Source of the DNA: JAJDFU01 sp964641965
GTDB taxonomy: Bacteria > Bacteroidota > Bacteroidia > Chitinophagales > Saprospiraceae
Direction: 5' to 3'
Assembly: GCA_964641965.1 (NCBI GenBank)
Contig: CAZXLD010000018.1
Coordinates: 16,914-80,913 of the forward strand
DNA: 64,000 nt
Below the pieces are notes generated by a model. It had not been told where the DNA came from, did no database searches, and saw only the letters and a list, made by a program, of their open reading frames with translations. The position numbers and the translations under genes are program-made. Positions within the stretch are counted from its first letter, which is position 1, and each line of letters begins with the position of its first letter. Of this stretch, positions 1-8,025 are shown piece after piece.

Positions 1-2
1 CC

Positions 3-1409
3 GGTTCTGACGACGGCCTCTTGCACATCAGTCGCGATGGAGGAGAAAACTGGGAAAATGTGACGCCTGCCGGCATGCCGGAATGGATGATGATCAATAG
101 CATTGATCCCGACCCATTCACCAAGGGAGGTGCCTATGTGGCAGGTACCCGCTACAAGCTGGGTGATTATACCCCTTACCTGTATCGTACCAAGGATTAC
201 GGAAAAACCTGGACGCTAATCACCACAGGTATCGATGAAGAACACTTTACCCGCGTTGTCCGTGCAGATCCGGAGCGCGAAGGCCTGCTGTATGCGGGTA
301 CGGAGACCGGTATGTATATCAGCTTTGACGATGGAGCCCAATGGGAAGCTTTCCAGCTCAACCTGCCTATTGTTCCGATTACCGATCTGGCGGTTAAAAA
401 CAACAATCTGATTGCTGCCACCCAAGGTCGAAGCCTTTGGATGATTGACGATCTGACTCCGCTCCACCAATTGTCGGATGCCGTGGCGGCAAGTGATTAT
501 TATTTGTATAAGCCCATGGAAAGTTACCGCATGTCCGGAGGGCAGCGCAGGAATAGTGTAACGGCCGGTATGAACCATCCGGGAGGCGTAATGATTCATT
601 TTTTTCTGAAGGACTTACCAGAGAAAAAAGAGGAGGTTCGCATAACACTTATGGAGGAGGATGGAACAGAAATTCGGACCTATTCCAGCACTGCCAAAGA
701 GCGAAACGAAAAACTGCCCGATCTGAAAAAGGGGGGCAATCGCTTTGTGTGGAATATGCGCTATCCCAATGCCAAACGGTTTGACGGTATGATCCTATGG
801 GCAGGAGGTAGTTTGCAAGGAGCTATGGCAGTTCCTGGTGAGTACAAAGTCCAACTCAAGGTTGGACAAGATAGCATGACTCAGTCGTTTACCATCTTGA
901 AAGATCCTCGATCTGAAAGTACCATGGCGGACCTTCAAGCCCAATTTGACCTGATCCAGGGAATCAATGATAAGGTGAGTGAGGCTCACGGTGCCATCAT
1001 TGATATTCGTGATACACGCAAACAACTGAAGCACTTTACCGACCGATGGAAAGGTCAGGAAAACAAAAAGAAGTTAATCGCCAAGGCGGAAATGATCGAC
1101 TCCATGATGACGGAGATCGAACAAAACCTGTACCAGACCAAAAACAGAAGTCGTCAGGATCCGCTTAACTTTCCGATTAAACTGACGGACAAACTGGGTG
1201 GTGTGGCTCGATTGGCATCTATGGGCAACTTTAAACCCACGGCTCAATCCTATAAAGTCAAAGAGGAATTGGAACAAGCGGTTGATCAGGAATTGGCTCG
1301 CTTTAACGAAATCAAATCCAACGATATCCCCGAATTCAACCAAATGGTGCGCGAACAAGCCATTGATGCTGTCATCCTGAAGGAGGCAGTCAAAAGTTCG
1401 GGCGACTAA
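3..1409 (+). CDS. BNR/sortilin-type beta-propeller protein, 5'-truncated by window edge
   Basis: The frame is open from the first bases, so this is the C-terminal ~468 residues of a larger protein that starts upstream. The first ~130 residues contain Asp-box strings (SRDGGENW, TKDYGKTW, SFDDGAQW), the turn motif of BNR/VPS10 propeller blades. A beta-rich segment follows (GGNRFVWNMRYP near residue 245), then a helical tail. Bacteroidota proteins of this build are usually annotated as secreted VPS10/BNR glycosyl-hydrolase-like proteins. No catalytic residue can be assigned here and the substrate is unknown. A TTG codon at 21 falls inside a propeller blade and is not the true start. A terminator hairpin follows at 1464. 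Confidence 0.8.
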   Translation, partial: GSDDGLLHISRDGGENWENVTPAGMPEWMMINSIDPDPFTKGGAYVAGTRYKLGDYTPYLYRTKDYGKTWTLITTGIDEEHFTRVVRADPEREGLLYAGTETGMYISFDDGAQWEAFQLNLPIVPITDLAVKNNNLIAATQGRSLWMIDDLTPLHQLSDAVAASDYYLYKPMESYRMSGGQRRNSVTAGMNHPGGVMIHFFLKDLPEKKEEVRITLMEEDGTEIRTYSSTAKERNEKLPDLKKGGNRFVWNMRYPNAKRFDGMILWAGGSLQGAMAVPGEYKVQLKVGQDSMTQSFTILKDPRSESTMADLQAQFDLIQGINDKVSEAHGAIIDIRDTRKQLKHFTDRWKGQENKKKLIAKAEMIDSMMTEIEQNLYQTKNRSRQDPLNFPIKLTDKLGGVARLASMGNFKPTAQSYKVKEELEQAVDQELARFNEIKSNDIPEFNQMVREQAIDAVILKEAVKSSGD

Positions 1410-1463
1410 CGCCAGGCTATGGGACTATAGTTTTGAGTTTTAGTTAGATTTGAAAGTGCTGGG

Positions 1464-1492
1464 ACGCTACCTTTGGGTAGCGTTTCTTTTTT
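1464..1492 (+). terminator. Rho-independent terminator of the BNR gene
   Basis: An 8-base stem (ACGCTACC pairing with GGTAGCGT around a TTTG-type loop) ends at 1483 and is followed directly by a T-rich run (TTCTTTTTT). It lies 55 bases after the stop of the upstream plus-strand gene, the expected place for its terminator. Confidence 0.8.
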
Positions 1493-1518
1493 GAATGATG
1501 ATTTGAAAGGACTAACCA

Positions 1519-1581
1519 GGACCGGCGACCTTCAGTCGCCGATCTTTGGTAGGTGGTTCGGCGACTGAAGGTCGCCGGTCC
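1519..1581. repeat. 24-bp perfect inverted repeat (large hairpin)
   Basis: Two perfect 24-base arms (1519-1542 and 1558-1581) enclose a 15-base loop. The arms are GC-rich and themselves contain CGGCGAC/GTCGCCG symmetry. No T-run follows on either strand, so it is not a classical terminator. It lies between two convergent genes. It could be a dispersed REP-like hairpin or a structural element at the 3' side of the neighbouring variable gene. Confidence 0.8.
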
Positions 1582-1614
1582 CATTTTCCGTAGCCTCAGG
1601 TGAAAAAATTTCGA

Positions 1615-1666
1615 CCCGACTCCGCTCCGCTACGTCGGGCATACTGACGCTCCGTACGGATGTCAG
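1615..1666. other. Two tandem short hairpins downstream of the variable region
   Basis: Hairpin one pairs CCCGAC (1615-1620) with GTCGGG (1634-1639). Hairpin two (1644-1666) pairs CTGAC with GTCAG and contains the palindrome TCCGTACGGA. They lie 28-79 bases past the stop codon of the minus-strand TIR-FGE gene. In known DGRs a hairpin or cruciform just 3' of the variable region helps target recognition. That role here is inference; they could equally be mRNA 3'-end structures. Confidence 0.55.
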
Positions 1667-1693
1667 CATGAATAAAATTCAAAAGCTAAAGGG

Positions 1694-3289
1694 TCAGTTC
1701 CGGGAAAGACGAAAACCGTAGAAGTAATACCGGAAAACTGGAACTTTCCAGAAGCGACTCGATACGCGGCCGAGCCTGGAGCTGTTGTTCCAGGAGCCGC
1801 CACGAAGCACACGGGATGTACCGCTGGAGGGCCCTTTCGGATCACGCTCCGAACCGGACGGATAATCCCCCTTCCAATCCCAGCACCATTCCCAGACGTT
1901 GCCTGTCATGTCGTGCAAGCCCAGGCCGTTGGACCGAAAGCTGCCAACAGGTGCTGTGCATTTATATCCATCGCTTTCTCCAGAAATATTGGCATAACTG
2001 CTCAATTGGCTTTCGGAGGAAGTGCCGGCCCATTTATCCCGGTTTTGCCGGCTGCGGGCCGCGTACTCCCACTCCGCCTCCGTGGGCAGCCGATAGCCAT
2101 TGGCACTCCAGTCGGCCGATACATTGGTCCCATTGATGTGATATACTTCCTGAAGGCCCTCCTGATCCGAACGCCAGTTGCAGTAGGCCACCGCGTCGTA
2201 CCAACTCACATGAATGACCGGATGGTTGTATTCGCCAGTTGGGCGGCGATTTCCTTCGGCATCAAAGCGCCAATCTATACCAGCCTTTTTCTCCCAATTT
2301 GATCCGGTCAAGAGGTAGCTTCCATCTCCTTTTTCCGCATCGGTCCGGTAGCCGCTGTCGTTGATGAAATAAGAAAACTCTTGTACTGTCACCTCATGCC
2401 GCCCGATATAGAAGCTGCTCAGGGTCACCTGCCGGGTGGGGCTTTCGTCCTCATCGCAGTCGCCACCTTGCTCGGCCGTACAGCCCATGGTGAAGGTGCC
2501 ACCCTGGACAAAGACCATGTCGGGAAGGTCTGTCTCCTCCTTACTACCTGAGCGCGACAGTGGCTCAGAAAGAGAAGTACCCGGATCGCTTTCTACGGGC
2601 TGGCTCATCCAAACGCCAAATAGAATAGAAAGAATTACTACAACTCCCCCTCCGATCCAAATCCTTCGATTTGAATCGGGAAGGGTATTTTTTTGGGATT
2701 CTACTTTCTTCTCCCCAAGAGGAGTTTCGACGATTCTCAAACGAGCGATATGCTTTTGGGCTTCTCTTACATGGGTACCTGAAGGATACCTTTTCAAGTA
2801 GGCTTGAAAACCTGGTATCGAGTTCTTAGCAACCGCATTCTTCCAAGCTTGTTCTTCTTCCTGATCTCTCGTTTCTTCCGGATCGGGTTTGGGTGAAGGA
2901 GCGGCCAGTTTGAGGTCCCGTTTCAAGCGTTTCAATCCTTTCTCATAATTCGAGGTGAAATCCGTGTAATGTCGACGCCGGATTCTAAAAGGCAGTTCCA
3001 CCTGTCGGTACATTAGTGGTAGGACCTTTTTTCCCTTATCCAGGGCGTACTCCACTTCATCCATTACATTGTCCGAATGAACTGAGTCAGGAGAAAGGAT
3101 AAAGATCAGACCTGAACAGGATATGAGCGCACGTTCAATACTTCTTGCCCAACGTTCTCCCGTTTTGATATCCAATTGATCAATCCAAACCTCAGCACCG
3201 GAATCCCTCAAGTCCTGTGCCAACTTCAGTGCGAAGTCGGCATCCTCCCGAGCATAGCTGATGAAGTAGGTGGTGGATTCCTCGGGCAT
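1694..3289 (-). CDS. TIR domain - transmembrane - FGE/C-type-lectin-fold protein, probable DGR target
   Basis: A 531-residue membrane protein. Residues 7-125 are a TIR domain (YFISYAREDADFA, WIDQLDIKTGE, the conserved Glu in NVMDEVEYAL). Residues 149-186 form a short helical YLKRYPSGTH-type motif. Residues 210-229 are one transmembrane helix preceded by RR, predicting TIR inside and the rest outside. Residues 255-531 are an FGE-sulfatase (SUMF1-like) fold (FVQGGTFTMG, RLPTEAEWEYAAR, GNVWEW, RGGSW, GFRLSR). The two cysteines that catalytic FGE carries after RGGSW are absent, so it is unlikely to make formylglycine for the nearby sulfatase. The C-terminus reads like a diversified DGR variable region. 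Role inferred: surface ligand sensor signalling through TIR. A MITE lies 58 bases upstream of the start. Confidence 0.88.
   Translation of the reverse strand: MPEESTTYFISYAREDADFALKLAQDLRDSGAEVWIDQLDIKTGERWARSIERALISCSGLIFILSPDSVHSDNVMDEVEYALDKGKKVLPLMYRQVELPFRIRRRHYTDFTSNYEKGLKRLKRDLKLAAPSPKPDPEETRDQEEEQAWKNAVAKNSIPGFQAYLKRYPSGTHVREAQKHIARLRIVETPLGEKKVESQKNTLPDSNRRIWIGGGVVVILSILFGVWMSQPVESDPGTSLSEPLSRSGSKEETDLPDMVFVQGGTFTMGCTAEQGGDCDEDESPTRQVTLSSFYIGRHEVTVQEFSYFINDSGYRTDAEKGDGSYLLTGSNWEKKAGIDWRFDAEGNRRPTGEYNHPVIHVSWYDAVAYCNWRSDQEGLQEVYHINGTNVSADWSANGYRLPTEAEWEYAARSRQNRDKWAGTSSESQLSSYANISGESDGYKCTAPVGSFRSNGLGLHDMTGNVWEWCWDWKGDYPSGSERDPKGPSSGTSRVLRGGSWNNSSRLGRVSSRFWKVPVFRYYFYGFRLSRN
1700..1804 (-). 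other. Putative DGR variable region (VR) at the 3' end of the TIR-FGE gene
   Basis: Residues ~496-529 keep the invariant framework of DGR-diversified FGE domains (RGGSWNN, R, RV, R, P, R, GFRLSR) while the positions usually occupied by Asn in template repeats hold S, L, G, F, W, V, Y. Nearly all of these codons end in C or T and can be reached from AAC or AAT by changing only adenines (for example CTC, GGC, TTC, TAC, AGT, GTT). That is the signature of adenine-directed mutagenic homing. No second copy (template repeat) and no reverse transcriptase are visible in the window. Confidence 0.65.
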
Positions 3290-3347
3290 GGAATGAATCA
3301 GGGTTTATTCAAATATAAAAAGAAGCTGACATATCGCCTCATCCTAA

Positions 3348-3543
3348 TACCGTTTTAAATTGAGAAGGTCGCAAATAGAAACGAGCTTATTTTTCTGCTA
3401 ATCAAGGCATGAGCGAGCGTAAGCTCGTGAACCGCGAAGCGGGTGGGCCGGCAAAGCATAGCCTGAGCTACGGCGAGGCTTTTTAACGCTGAGTAGGGGA
3501 AAAAGAAGCCGTTTACATACGTCATTTTCATTTTAAAACGGTA
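3348..3543 (-). mobile_element. MITE-like element, copy 1 (196 bp)
   Basis: Terminal inverted repeats TACCGTTTTAAA.TGA / TCATTTTAAAACGGTA bound a 196-bp element flanked by a 3-bp direct duplication TAA (3345-3347 and 3544-3546). The interior carries several short hairpins (GAGCGTAAGCTC, CCGCGAAGCGG) and no plausible transposase. The reverse complement is ~90% identical to 23595-23790. Length and 3-bp T-N-A duplication would fit a non-autonomous relative of IS5-group (IS1031-type) elements; that family assignment is inference. A short frame of ~60 codons is open in both copies but is probably incidental. Confidence 0.85.
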
Positions 3544-3546
3544 TAA

Positions 3547-3864
3547 AAAGCAATCCAACCTCCAGGTCCACGCTGGGCAATATCGCGAGCACAGCGAACA
3601 AAAACCTTCCGATGCAAAAACAACAGCTGCATGGTGGCGGAAATCTATCCCCGGCGACTAATGGACTTTCAAAAATAATTCGTTCCACAGAGGACCGGTG
3701 GATTCATCCATCGAAAGGAGTACCTAAGCCGGTAGCTAATAATGACGAAGCGTTGCTTGTCATCACCCGAGCAACCGATCCATTTTTCCTGGAACGTTTA
3801 ATTTCTGAATCTTAATAAGTCGCCGCTCCTAATTATCCCATTATAGGATTACAGCATTACAGAA
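3547..3864. other. Intergenic space without recognisable gene
   Basis: Between MITE copy 1 and the stop of the sulfatase. A 67-codon plus-strand frame at 3612-3815 has no recognisable motif or family and I do not call it. No hairpin terminator with T-run is evident. Confidence 0.5.
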
Positions 3865-5493
3865 TTATCTATTCCCTGTCATTTGAATATATTTCTCATC
3901 CAATTCCCGGGAATCACCATATTGAGTCCTGAGCTCCGCTAATTTGCCTTTCAAGGCATCGACCACTTCTGCATAGTCGGGATCATTATAGACGTTATTG
4001 AGTTCCTGTGGATCCTTTTTTCGATCGTAAAGCTCCCATTCGTCCACGTCGTAGTAGAAGTGCGCCAATTTATAATCCTCGGTCACGACTCCATAATGCC
4101 GTTTCACCATATGGACGGCCGGGTATTCGTAGTAATGGTAATAAACGGCATCTCGATCCCATTCGGAGGACTGATTAAATAGTAAGGGCATCAGGCTTTC
4201 ACCCTGCATATCTTCGGGTACATCGATTTTAGCTGCTTCCAGTAGCGTAGGTGCAAAATCCAGATTTTGAACCATGGTGGTATTTTCCTGGCCCGGTGCA
4301 ACCTGACCTGGCCAGCGCACCAACAAAGGCGTCTTAAAGGATTCGTCGTAGATAAAACGTTTGTCGAACCACCCATGCTCTCCCAGGTAAAAGCCTTGAT
4401 CGGAGGTGTAGATCACCAGCGTATTTTCAGCCAATCCACTTTCCTCCAAGTAATCCAGGACGCGACCGATATTATCATCTACGGATGAAATGCAAGCCAG
4501 GTAATCCTGCATGTACCGCTGGTATTTCCAGATCATCTTTTCACGATCAGTCATGGAAGGCCAATTCGCTTTAAAATCCGCATTAATGGAATCGAGAATG
4601 ACATCGTACAACGCCTTCTGCTCCTCGTTGACCCGATCGAGGTAAGGCGATCTAAATCCATCGAATTTTCCCCATTGCATAGGAGGCACATGAGGTTCTA
4701 CTCCGCCCATTTCAGCGATGGTCTCCGGTCGAATCTTGGAATCGTGCCCGTATCGCATGTGCTCCAACAGATTCATCTCTGCCGTTCGAGCCGCCGAACC
4801 TCGCCCTTCATAATCGTCGAACAAGGTCTCCGGTACTGGAAACTCTTTTTTTGAAAATGCTTTGAATTTTTCCGGCGAAGGCCACCAAGGTCGATGTGGG
4901 GCCTTGTGCAGGTACATCATCAGGAACGGTTTTTCCGGATTACGGTCTTCCTGGAGCCAGTTAATGGTCAAGTCTGTAATCACATCGGTCACGTAGCCCA
5001 CGATAGTAGTATCCCCTGCGGGCGTGATGAAGTCTGGGTTGATGTAACTGCCTTGCCCTGGAAGGATCATAAAGTCGTCCACCCCTTTTGGATTGTTTCC
5101 AAAATGCAATTTGCCAAACATGGCTGTCTGGTAACCTGCCTGCTGAAACAGTTGAGGAAAGGTAACCTGATTGGTGTCGAAAAGCATCCGATTGTCGATC
5201 TTACCGTGGATATGGGCGTGCTTGCCCGTCAAAATGGTTGCTCGAGCAGGGGCACAAATGGAATTGGTTACACATGCATTTCGGAACAACATACCATCCT
5301 GGGCGAGCCGGTCGATATTTGGGGTGGATATTAAATGGTCCTGATAGGCACTGATCGCTTGATAAGCGTGGTCGTCGGCCATGATGAACAAAATATTGGG
5401 CCGCTCCCATTCCACTTTAGCCGGAGCTGGATCTGAACAGGAAAACAGACAACTAGCTACTACCAGGGTATAACACAACAGAAGACGATTCAT
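3865..5493 (-). CDS. Secreted lipoprotein sulfatase (S1 family)
   Basis: A 542-residue arylsulfatase-superfamily enzyme that hydrolyses sulfate esters, probably on glycans. The N-terminus is a lipoprotein signal with a lipobox ending at Cys19 (LFSC). The metal site starts at RPNILFIMADDH (Asp40, Asp41). The active-site consensus C-x-P-x-R is CAPAR with Cys80 as the residue converted to formylglycine. Further conserved blocks are GKLHFG and SDQGFYLGEHGWFDKR. The NSICAPAR context and GEHGW block resemble glucosamine-6-sulfatase/iduronate-type members, but substrate is not assignable. No sulfatase-maturing enzyme is adjacent: the neighbouring FGE-fold protein lacks catalytic cysteines. It diverges from the DUF2911 gene at 5631. 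Confidence 0.93.
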   Translation of the reverse strand: MNRLLLCYTLVVASCLFSCSDPAPAKVEWERPNILFIMADDHAYQAISAYQDHLISTPNIDRLAQDGMLFRNACVTNSICAPARATILTGKHAHIHGKIDNRMLFDTNQVTFPQLFQQAGYQTAMFGKLHFGNNPKGVDDFMILPGQGSYINPDFITPAGDTTIVGYVTDVITDLTINWLQEDRNPEKPFLMMYLHKAPHRPWWPSPEKFKAFSKKEFPVPETLFDDYEGRGSAARTAEMNLLEHMRYGHDSKIRPETIAEMGGVEPHVPPMQWGKFDGFRSPYLDRVNEEQKALYDVILDSINADFKANWPSMTDREKMIWKYQRYMQDYLACISSVDDNIGRVLDYLEESGLAENTLVIYTSDQGFYLGEHGWFDKRFIYDESFKTPLLVRWPGQVAPGQENTTMVQNLDFAPTLLEAAKIDVPEDMQGESLMPLLFNQSSEWDRDAVYYHYYEYPAVHMVKRHYGVVTEDYKLAHFYYDVDEWELYDRKKDPQELNNVYNDPDYAEVVDALKGKLAELRTQYGDSRELDEKYIQMTGNR

Positions 5494-5630
5494 GCCACAA
5501 CGATTTTATTGGATTTATTTCCCAACTTATCCGTATTCTCTTTTGGTAAGGTGAAAAAAGACTTTGGTCGAAAGTTAGGTTACAGCAAGTTGAGAAAACT
5601 ATATTTTATCGATAAAATAAAAAATCACAG

Positions 5631-6176
5631 ATGAAACCTTGGCTTAAATGGACGTTGGGCATCCTGCTTGGGCTCTTTGTCGTTCTTTTTATTCTGTATC
5701 GGGTAGGTATTAACTACACCAAATCATTCAGTCCGGAAGAAACGGTAACCTATACCGAACAGGGCATGGATATTTCGGTATTCTACAACAAGCCTTCCAA
5801 AAAAGGTCGGGAGATCTTTGGCGGCTTAATTCCCTATGGAGAAACCTGGCGAACCGGGGCTAATGAAGCGACCACCTTCGACACTAAAACCGCGCTTGCT
5901 GTGGAAGGGCAACCGCTTCCAGCCGGACATTACACGTTATGGACCGTACCCGGTCCGGATCAATGGGAGGTGGTTTGGAATACTAACGATTACCCCTGGG
6001 GCGTGAGCTTTGGAGCCAAAGCCAGCCGTGATCCTGCTTTCGATGCGCTAATCGTAACGGTACCCGTCGACAATTTGCCAGAGGTGGTTGAACAATTTAC
6101 CATCCGCTTTGAGCAAAGCCGGCTGCTATTGGAGTGGGATCAAACTCAGGTGGCTGTGAGTCTGGAGGCGAATTAG
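5631..6176 (+). CDS. DUF2911 membrane-anchored protein
   Basis: A 181-residue protein with one N-terminal transmembrane segment (residues 7-23) and a DUF2911 domain. Family hallmarks are the GEIWRTGANEAT-like string (here GETWRTGANEATTF, residues ~70-83), LPAGHYTLWTVP and NWGxS-like WGVSFG. DUF2911 proteins are common secreted or anchored proteins of Bacteroidota with no established function. The gene stands alone, diverging from the sulfatase with a 137-base shared upstream region. Confidence 0.85.
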   Translation: MKPWLKWTLGILLGLFVVLFILYRVGINYTKSFSPEETVTYTEQGMDISVFYNKPSKKGREIFGGLIPYGETWRTGANEATTFDTKTALAVEGQPLPAGHYTLWTVPGPDQWEVVWNTNDYPWGVSFGAKASRDPAFDALIVTVPVDNLPEVVEQFTIRFEQSRLLLEWDQTQVAVSLEAN

Positions 6177-6246
6177 GATCTTTTCCACCCATGTTACTTC
6201 TTTAAATCCCCTGTCTACCACCTGAAGCAGGGTATTATCCCATAGC

Positions 6247-6396
6247 TTATCTCTTTTCAAGGGGTATCATATCCATGAATCTCCTGCCATCCCTCTCAAC
6301 GACCTCTTGGGAATCCTTGTCAGGGTTAAATCCAAGTACCCATCCTCCGGAAGCCTTTGAATGAAAAGGCACCCCTACAAACTCTTCAAAAAATGG
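6247..6396 (-). pseudogene. Possible gene remnant (49 codons to stop)
   Basis: The otherwise empty space 6177-6444 contains a minus-strand stretch open from 6396 to a TAA at 6247 that reads like genuine protein (FFEEFVGVPFHSK, then GGWVLGFNP, ending DMIPLEKR). It has no ATG, and an in-frame TGA lies immediately upstream at 6397-6399. Composition suggests the C-terminal end of a decayed gene rather than random sequence. No family recognised; a chance open frame is possible. Confidence 0.35.
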
Positions 6397-6444
6397 TCAA
6401 AAGGGACTATATTCCTAATTCGATTCAAATGAGGATGCCGCCCA

Positions 6445-7257
6445 ATGAAAGACCAAATGAAAATCTTGCTTACGTTACCCTTGCTGTTGGGGTTCCTGTA
6501 TTGCTCCAGCACCTTATCGGCACAAAAGCAAACAAATGATCTGCCTCGACTGTACGCAGAGGTCCTGTATATTCAATCTTCGGATTCGAACCTGGTCCGA
6601 TGGGAAAGTACCATTTGGAAGCCTATCTATCAATCCTTGATCGAGAACGGATTCAGTACAGGCTGGCAACTTTTTTCCGTGACAAATCCCGCCCAGTCCA
6701 GCCCGGAGTATAATTATGTACTCGTGCATTACTATACGACCCTGGATCAGCTGAATCTGACCCGTCGAGGGCTGGAACGCGCCTTCGAACAGGCACACCC
6801 CGAGAAAGACCTCAGTGCCATTTTAAAACACTCCGATAGCCTACGAACGGTAGTGTACACGGAGATTTTCGAACTCAAACAAAGGCGTTATCCGGCTAAA
6901 AATATACCAAAAGGAACCTACTTCTTCCTACAGACCAAACAGGTTCCTCGACGAAACATCGAAGAGTTCCTGGAATTTGAAGAGCAGGCTTCAGATAGCT
7001 CCTCCATGCAATCAGGCTTTGAGAATAGAACCGTATGGGAAGTAGTATCCACAGACCTTTCAGGCTGGGATTATAACTTTGCCATTGTAGAGAATTGGTC
7101 CGACCAGAAGGAAATGATCAGCTACCAACGGCCAAGTGGCAAGGACATTGTACTGGATGAAGATCGCAAGCGGAAAAATTCCTGGATTGATCAACGAACT
7201 GAAACCTGGATCCTGGAGGATCAATGGTTTACAGAAAATAGGCAAATTGCCAAGTGA
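6445..7257 (+). CDS. Secreted protein of unknown function
   Basis: A 270-residue protein beginning with a Sec signal peptide (MKILLTLPLLLGFLYC...LSAQ). The Met at 6457, which opens the signal peptide directly, is an equally good start. The mature part contains two similar halves, each with a pattern like YAEVLYIQSSD / YFFLQTKQVPR followed by a TGWQLF / TVWEVV strand, which suggests a duplicated alpha-beta (dimeric ferredoxin-like or stress-responsive barrel-like) fold; this is inference. I do not recognise the family. It converges on the hydrogenase island, with a shared hairpin in between. Confidence 0.75.
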   Translation: MKDQMKILLTLPLLLGFLYCSSTLSAQKQTNDLPRLYAEVLYIQSSDSNLVRWESTIWKPIYQSLIENGFSTGWQLFSVTNPAQSSPEYNYVLVHYYTTLDQLNLTRRGLERAFEQAHPEKDLSAILKHSDSLRTVVYTEIFELKQRRYPAKNIPKGTYFFLQTKQVPRRNIEEFLEFEEQASDSSSMQSGFENRTVWEVVSTDLSGWDYNFAIVENWSDQKEMISYQRPSGKDIVLDEDRKRKNSWIDQRTETWILEDQWFTENRQIAK

Positions 7258-7349
7258 TCTTGTACCTACCCCTTGGGGAAGTAGCCGGTAGCTTTCATCC
7301 TCACCTTTTCAGCCGAGTTCTTTTGGCAAATTGGAGGGTCAAACCGTTC

Positions 7350-7389
7350 AAAGAAAGATCATCCTATTTCCCAGGATTGTTCTTTCCTT
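7350..7389. terminator. Convergent terminator-like hairpin
   Basis: AAAGAAAGATCATCCT pairs with AGGATTGTTCTTTCCTT (few mismatches) around an ATTTCCC loop. It lies between the plus-strand gene ending at 7257 and the minus-strand hydrogenase island ending at 7416. The T-tract is weak on both strands, so it is a bidirectional candidate only. Confidence 0.55.
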
Positions 7390-7415
7390 AAAAATGGTGT
7401 AGGAGGACAATGGAA

Positions 7416-8024
7416 CTACATCAAGTTTTCCGCTAGTACCCATCCCCCGTAGCCAATACACAAGAAGGAAGATACAAGCACCAATATTTGTTGTAGCCGT
7501 TGATTTCGGCTTATTTTTTTCGAAAAAGGCAAACTAAATAAACCGGCGGCAACAAGCATTCCCAAGACCGATCCTAGCCCAAATATCAATAAATACAATA
7601 AACCGTTAATGCTGCCTTGCACCTCTGTCATGACCAACAATACAACCGCTCCACTTCCGGCAAGACCGTGCACCAAACCAACACCATAGGCGAGTCGGTG
7701 CCCTTCTTCCTGGGGATTTTTAGATCGATTTCGATAATATCCAATCAACCGGAATACTCCCAACCCAATCAGGACACATCCCACGAAAGCTTCCATCACC
7801 CCAAAGTGATGTTCCTGTACGCTTACCCCCATCAGCAACATCAATATACCAATGAAAAAGATGGTGGAAGTATGGCCCAGCCCCCAAAACAAACCATCTT
7901 TGGCTGCCTCCATAATTTTTTCTCTTCGAGTCACCAGGTTGCTTACGGCTACCAGGTGATCCGCTTCAAAAGCATGGCTAAATCCAATAAAACCTGCCAC
8001 TATAAAAGGCATTGATAAATCCAT
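7416..8024 (-). CDS. UreH/NiCoT-type nickel permease
   Basis: A 202-residue integral membrane protein with about six hydrophobic segments. The signature of nickel/cobalt permeases, H-x4-D-H, is present as HAFEADH (residues 16-22), followed by a HGLAGSGA loop near residue 115, as in UreH-like transporters. It is the last gene of the hydrogenase island, one base after the NHL gene, so nickel supply for the [NiFe] site is the natural role. HypA and HypB would receive the metal. Cobalt transport cannot be excluded from sequence. Confidence 0.87.
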   Translation of the reverse strand: MDLSMPFIVAGFIGFSHAFEADHLVAVSNLVTRREKIMEAAKDGLFWGLGHTSTIFFIGILMLLMGVSVQEHHFGVMEAFVGCVLIGLGVFRLIGYYRNRSKNPQEEGHRLAYGVGLVHGLAGSGAVVLLVMTEVQGSINGLLYLLIFGLGSVLGMLVAAGLFSLPFSKKISRNQRLQQILVLVSSFLCIGYGGWVLAENLM

Positions 8025-8025
8025 A

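Noticed and set aside
1694..3289. Active formylglycine-generating enzyme serving the sulfatase at 3865
   Set aside because: The cysteines following RGGSW in catalytic FGE are missing (RGGSWNNSSRLGRV) and the domain is attached to TIR and a membrane helix.
3355..3558. Small protein encoded in MITE copy 1 and similar frame in copy 2
   Set aside because: The translation is shared only because the DNA is ~90% identical. There is no transposase or other motif, and the frame runs out of the element at one end. Incidental frame preferred.
3612..3815. 67-codon plus-strand open frame
   Set aside because: No family features, no supporting start context, and it lies in a decayed spacer next to a MITE.
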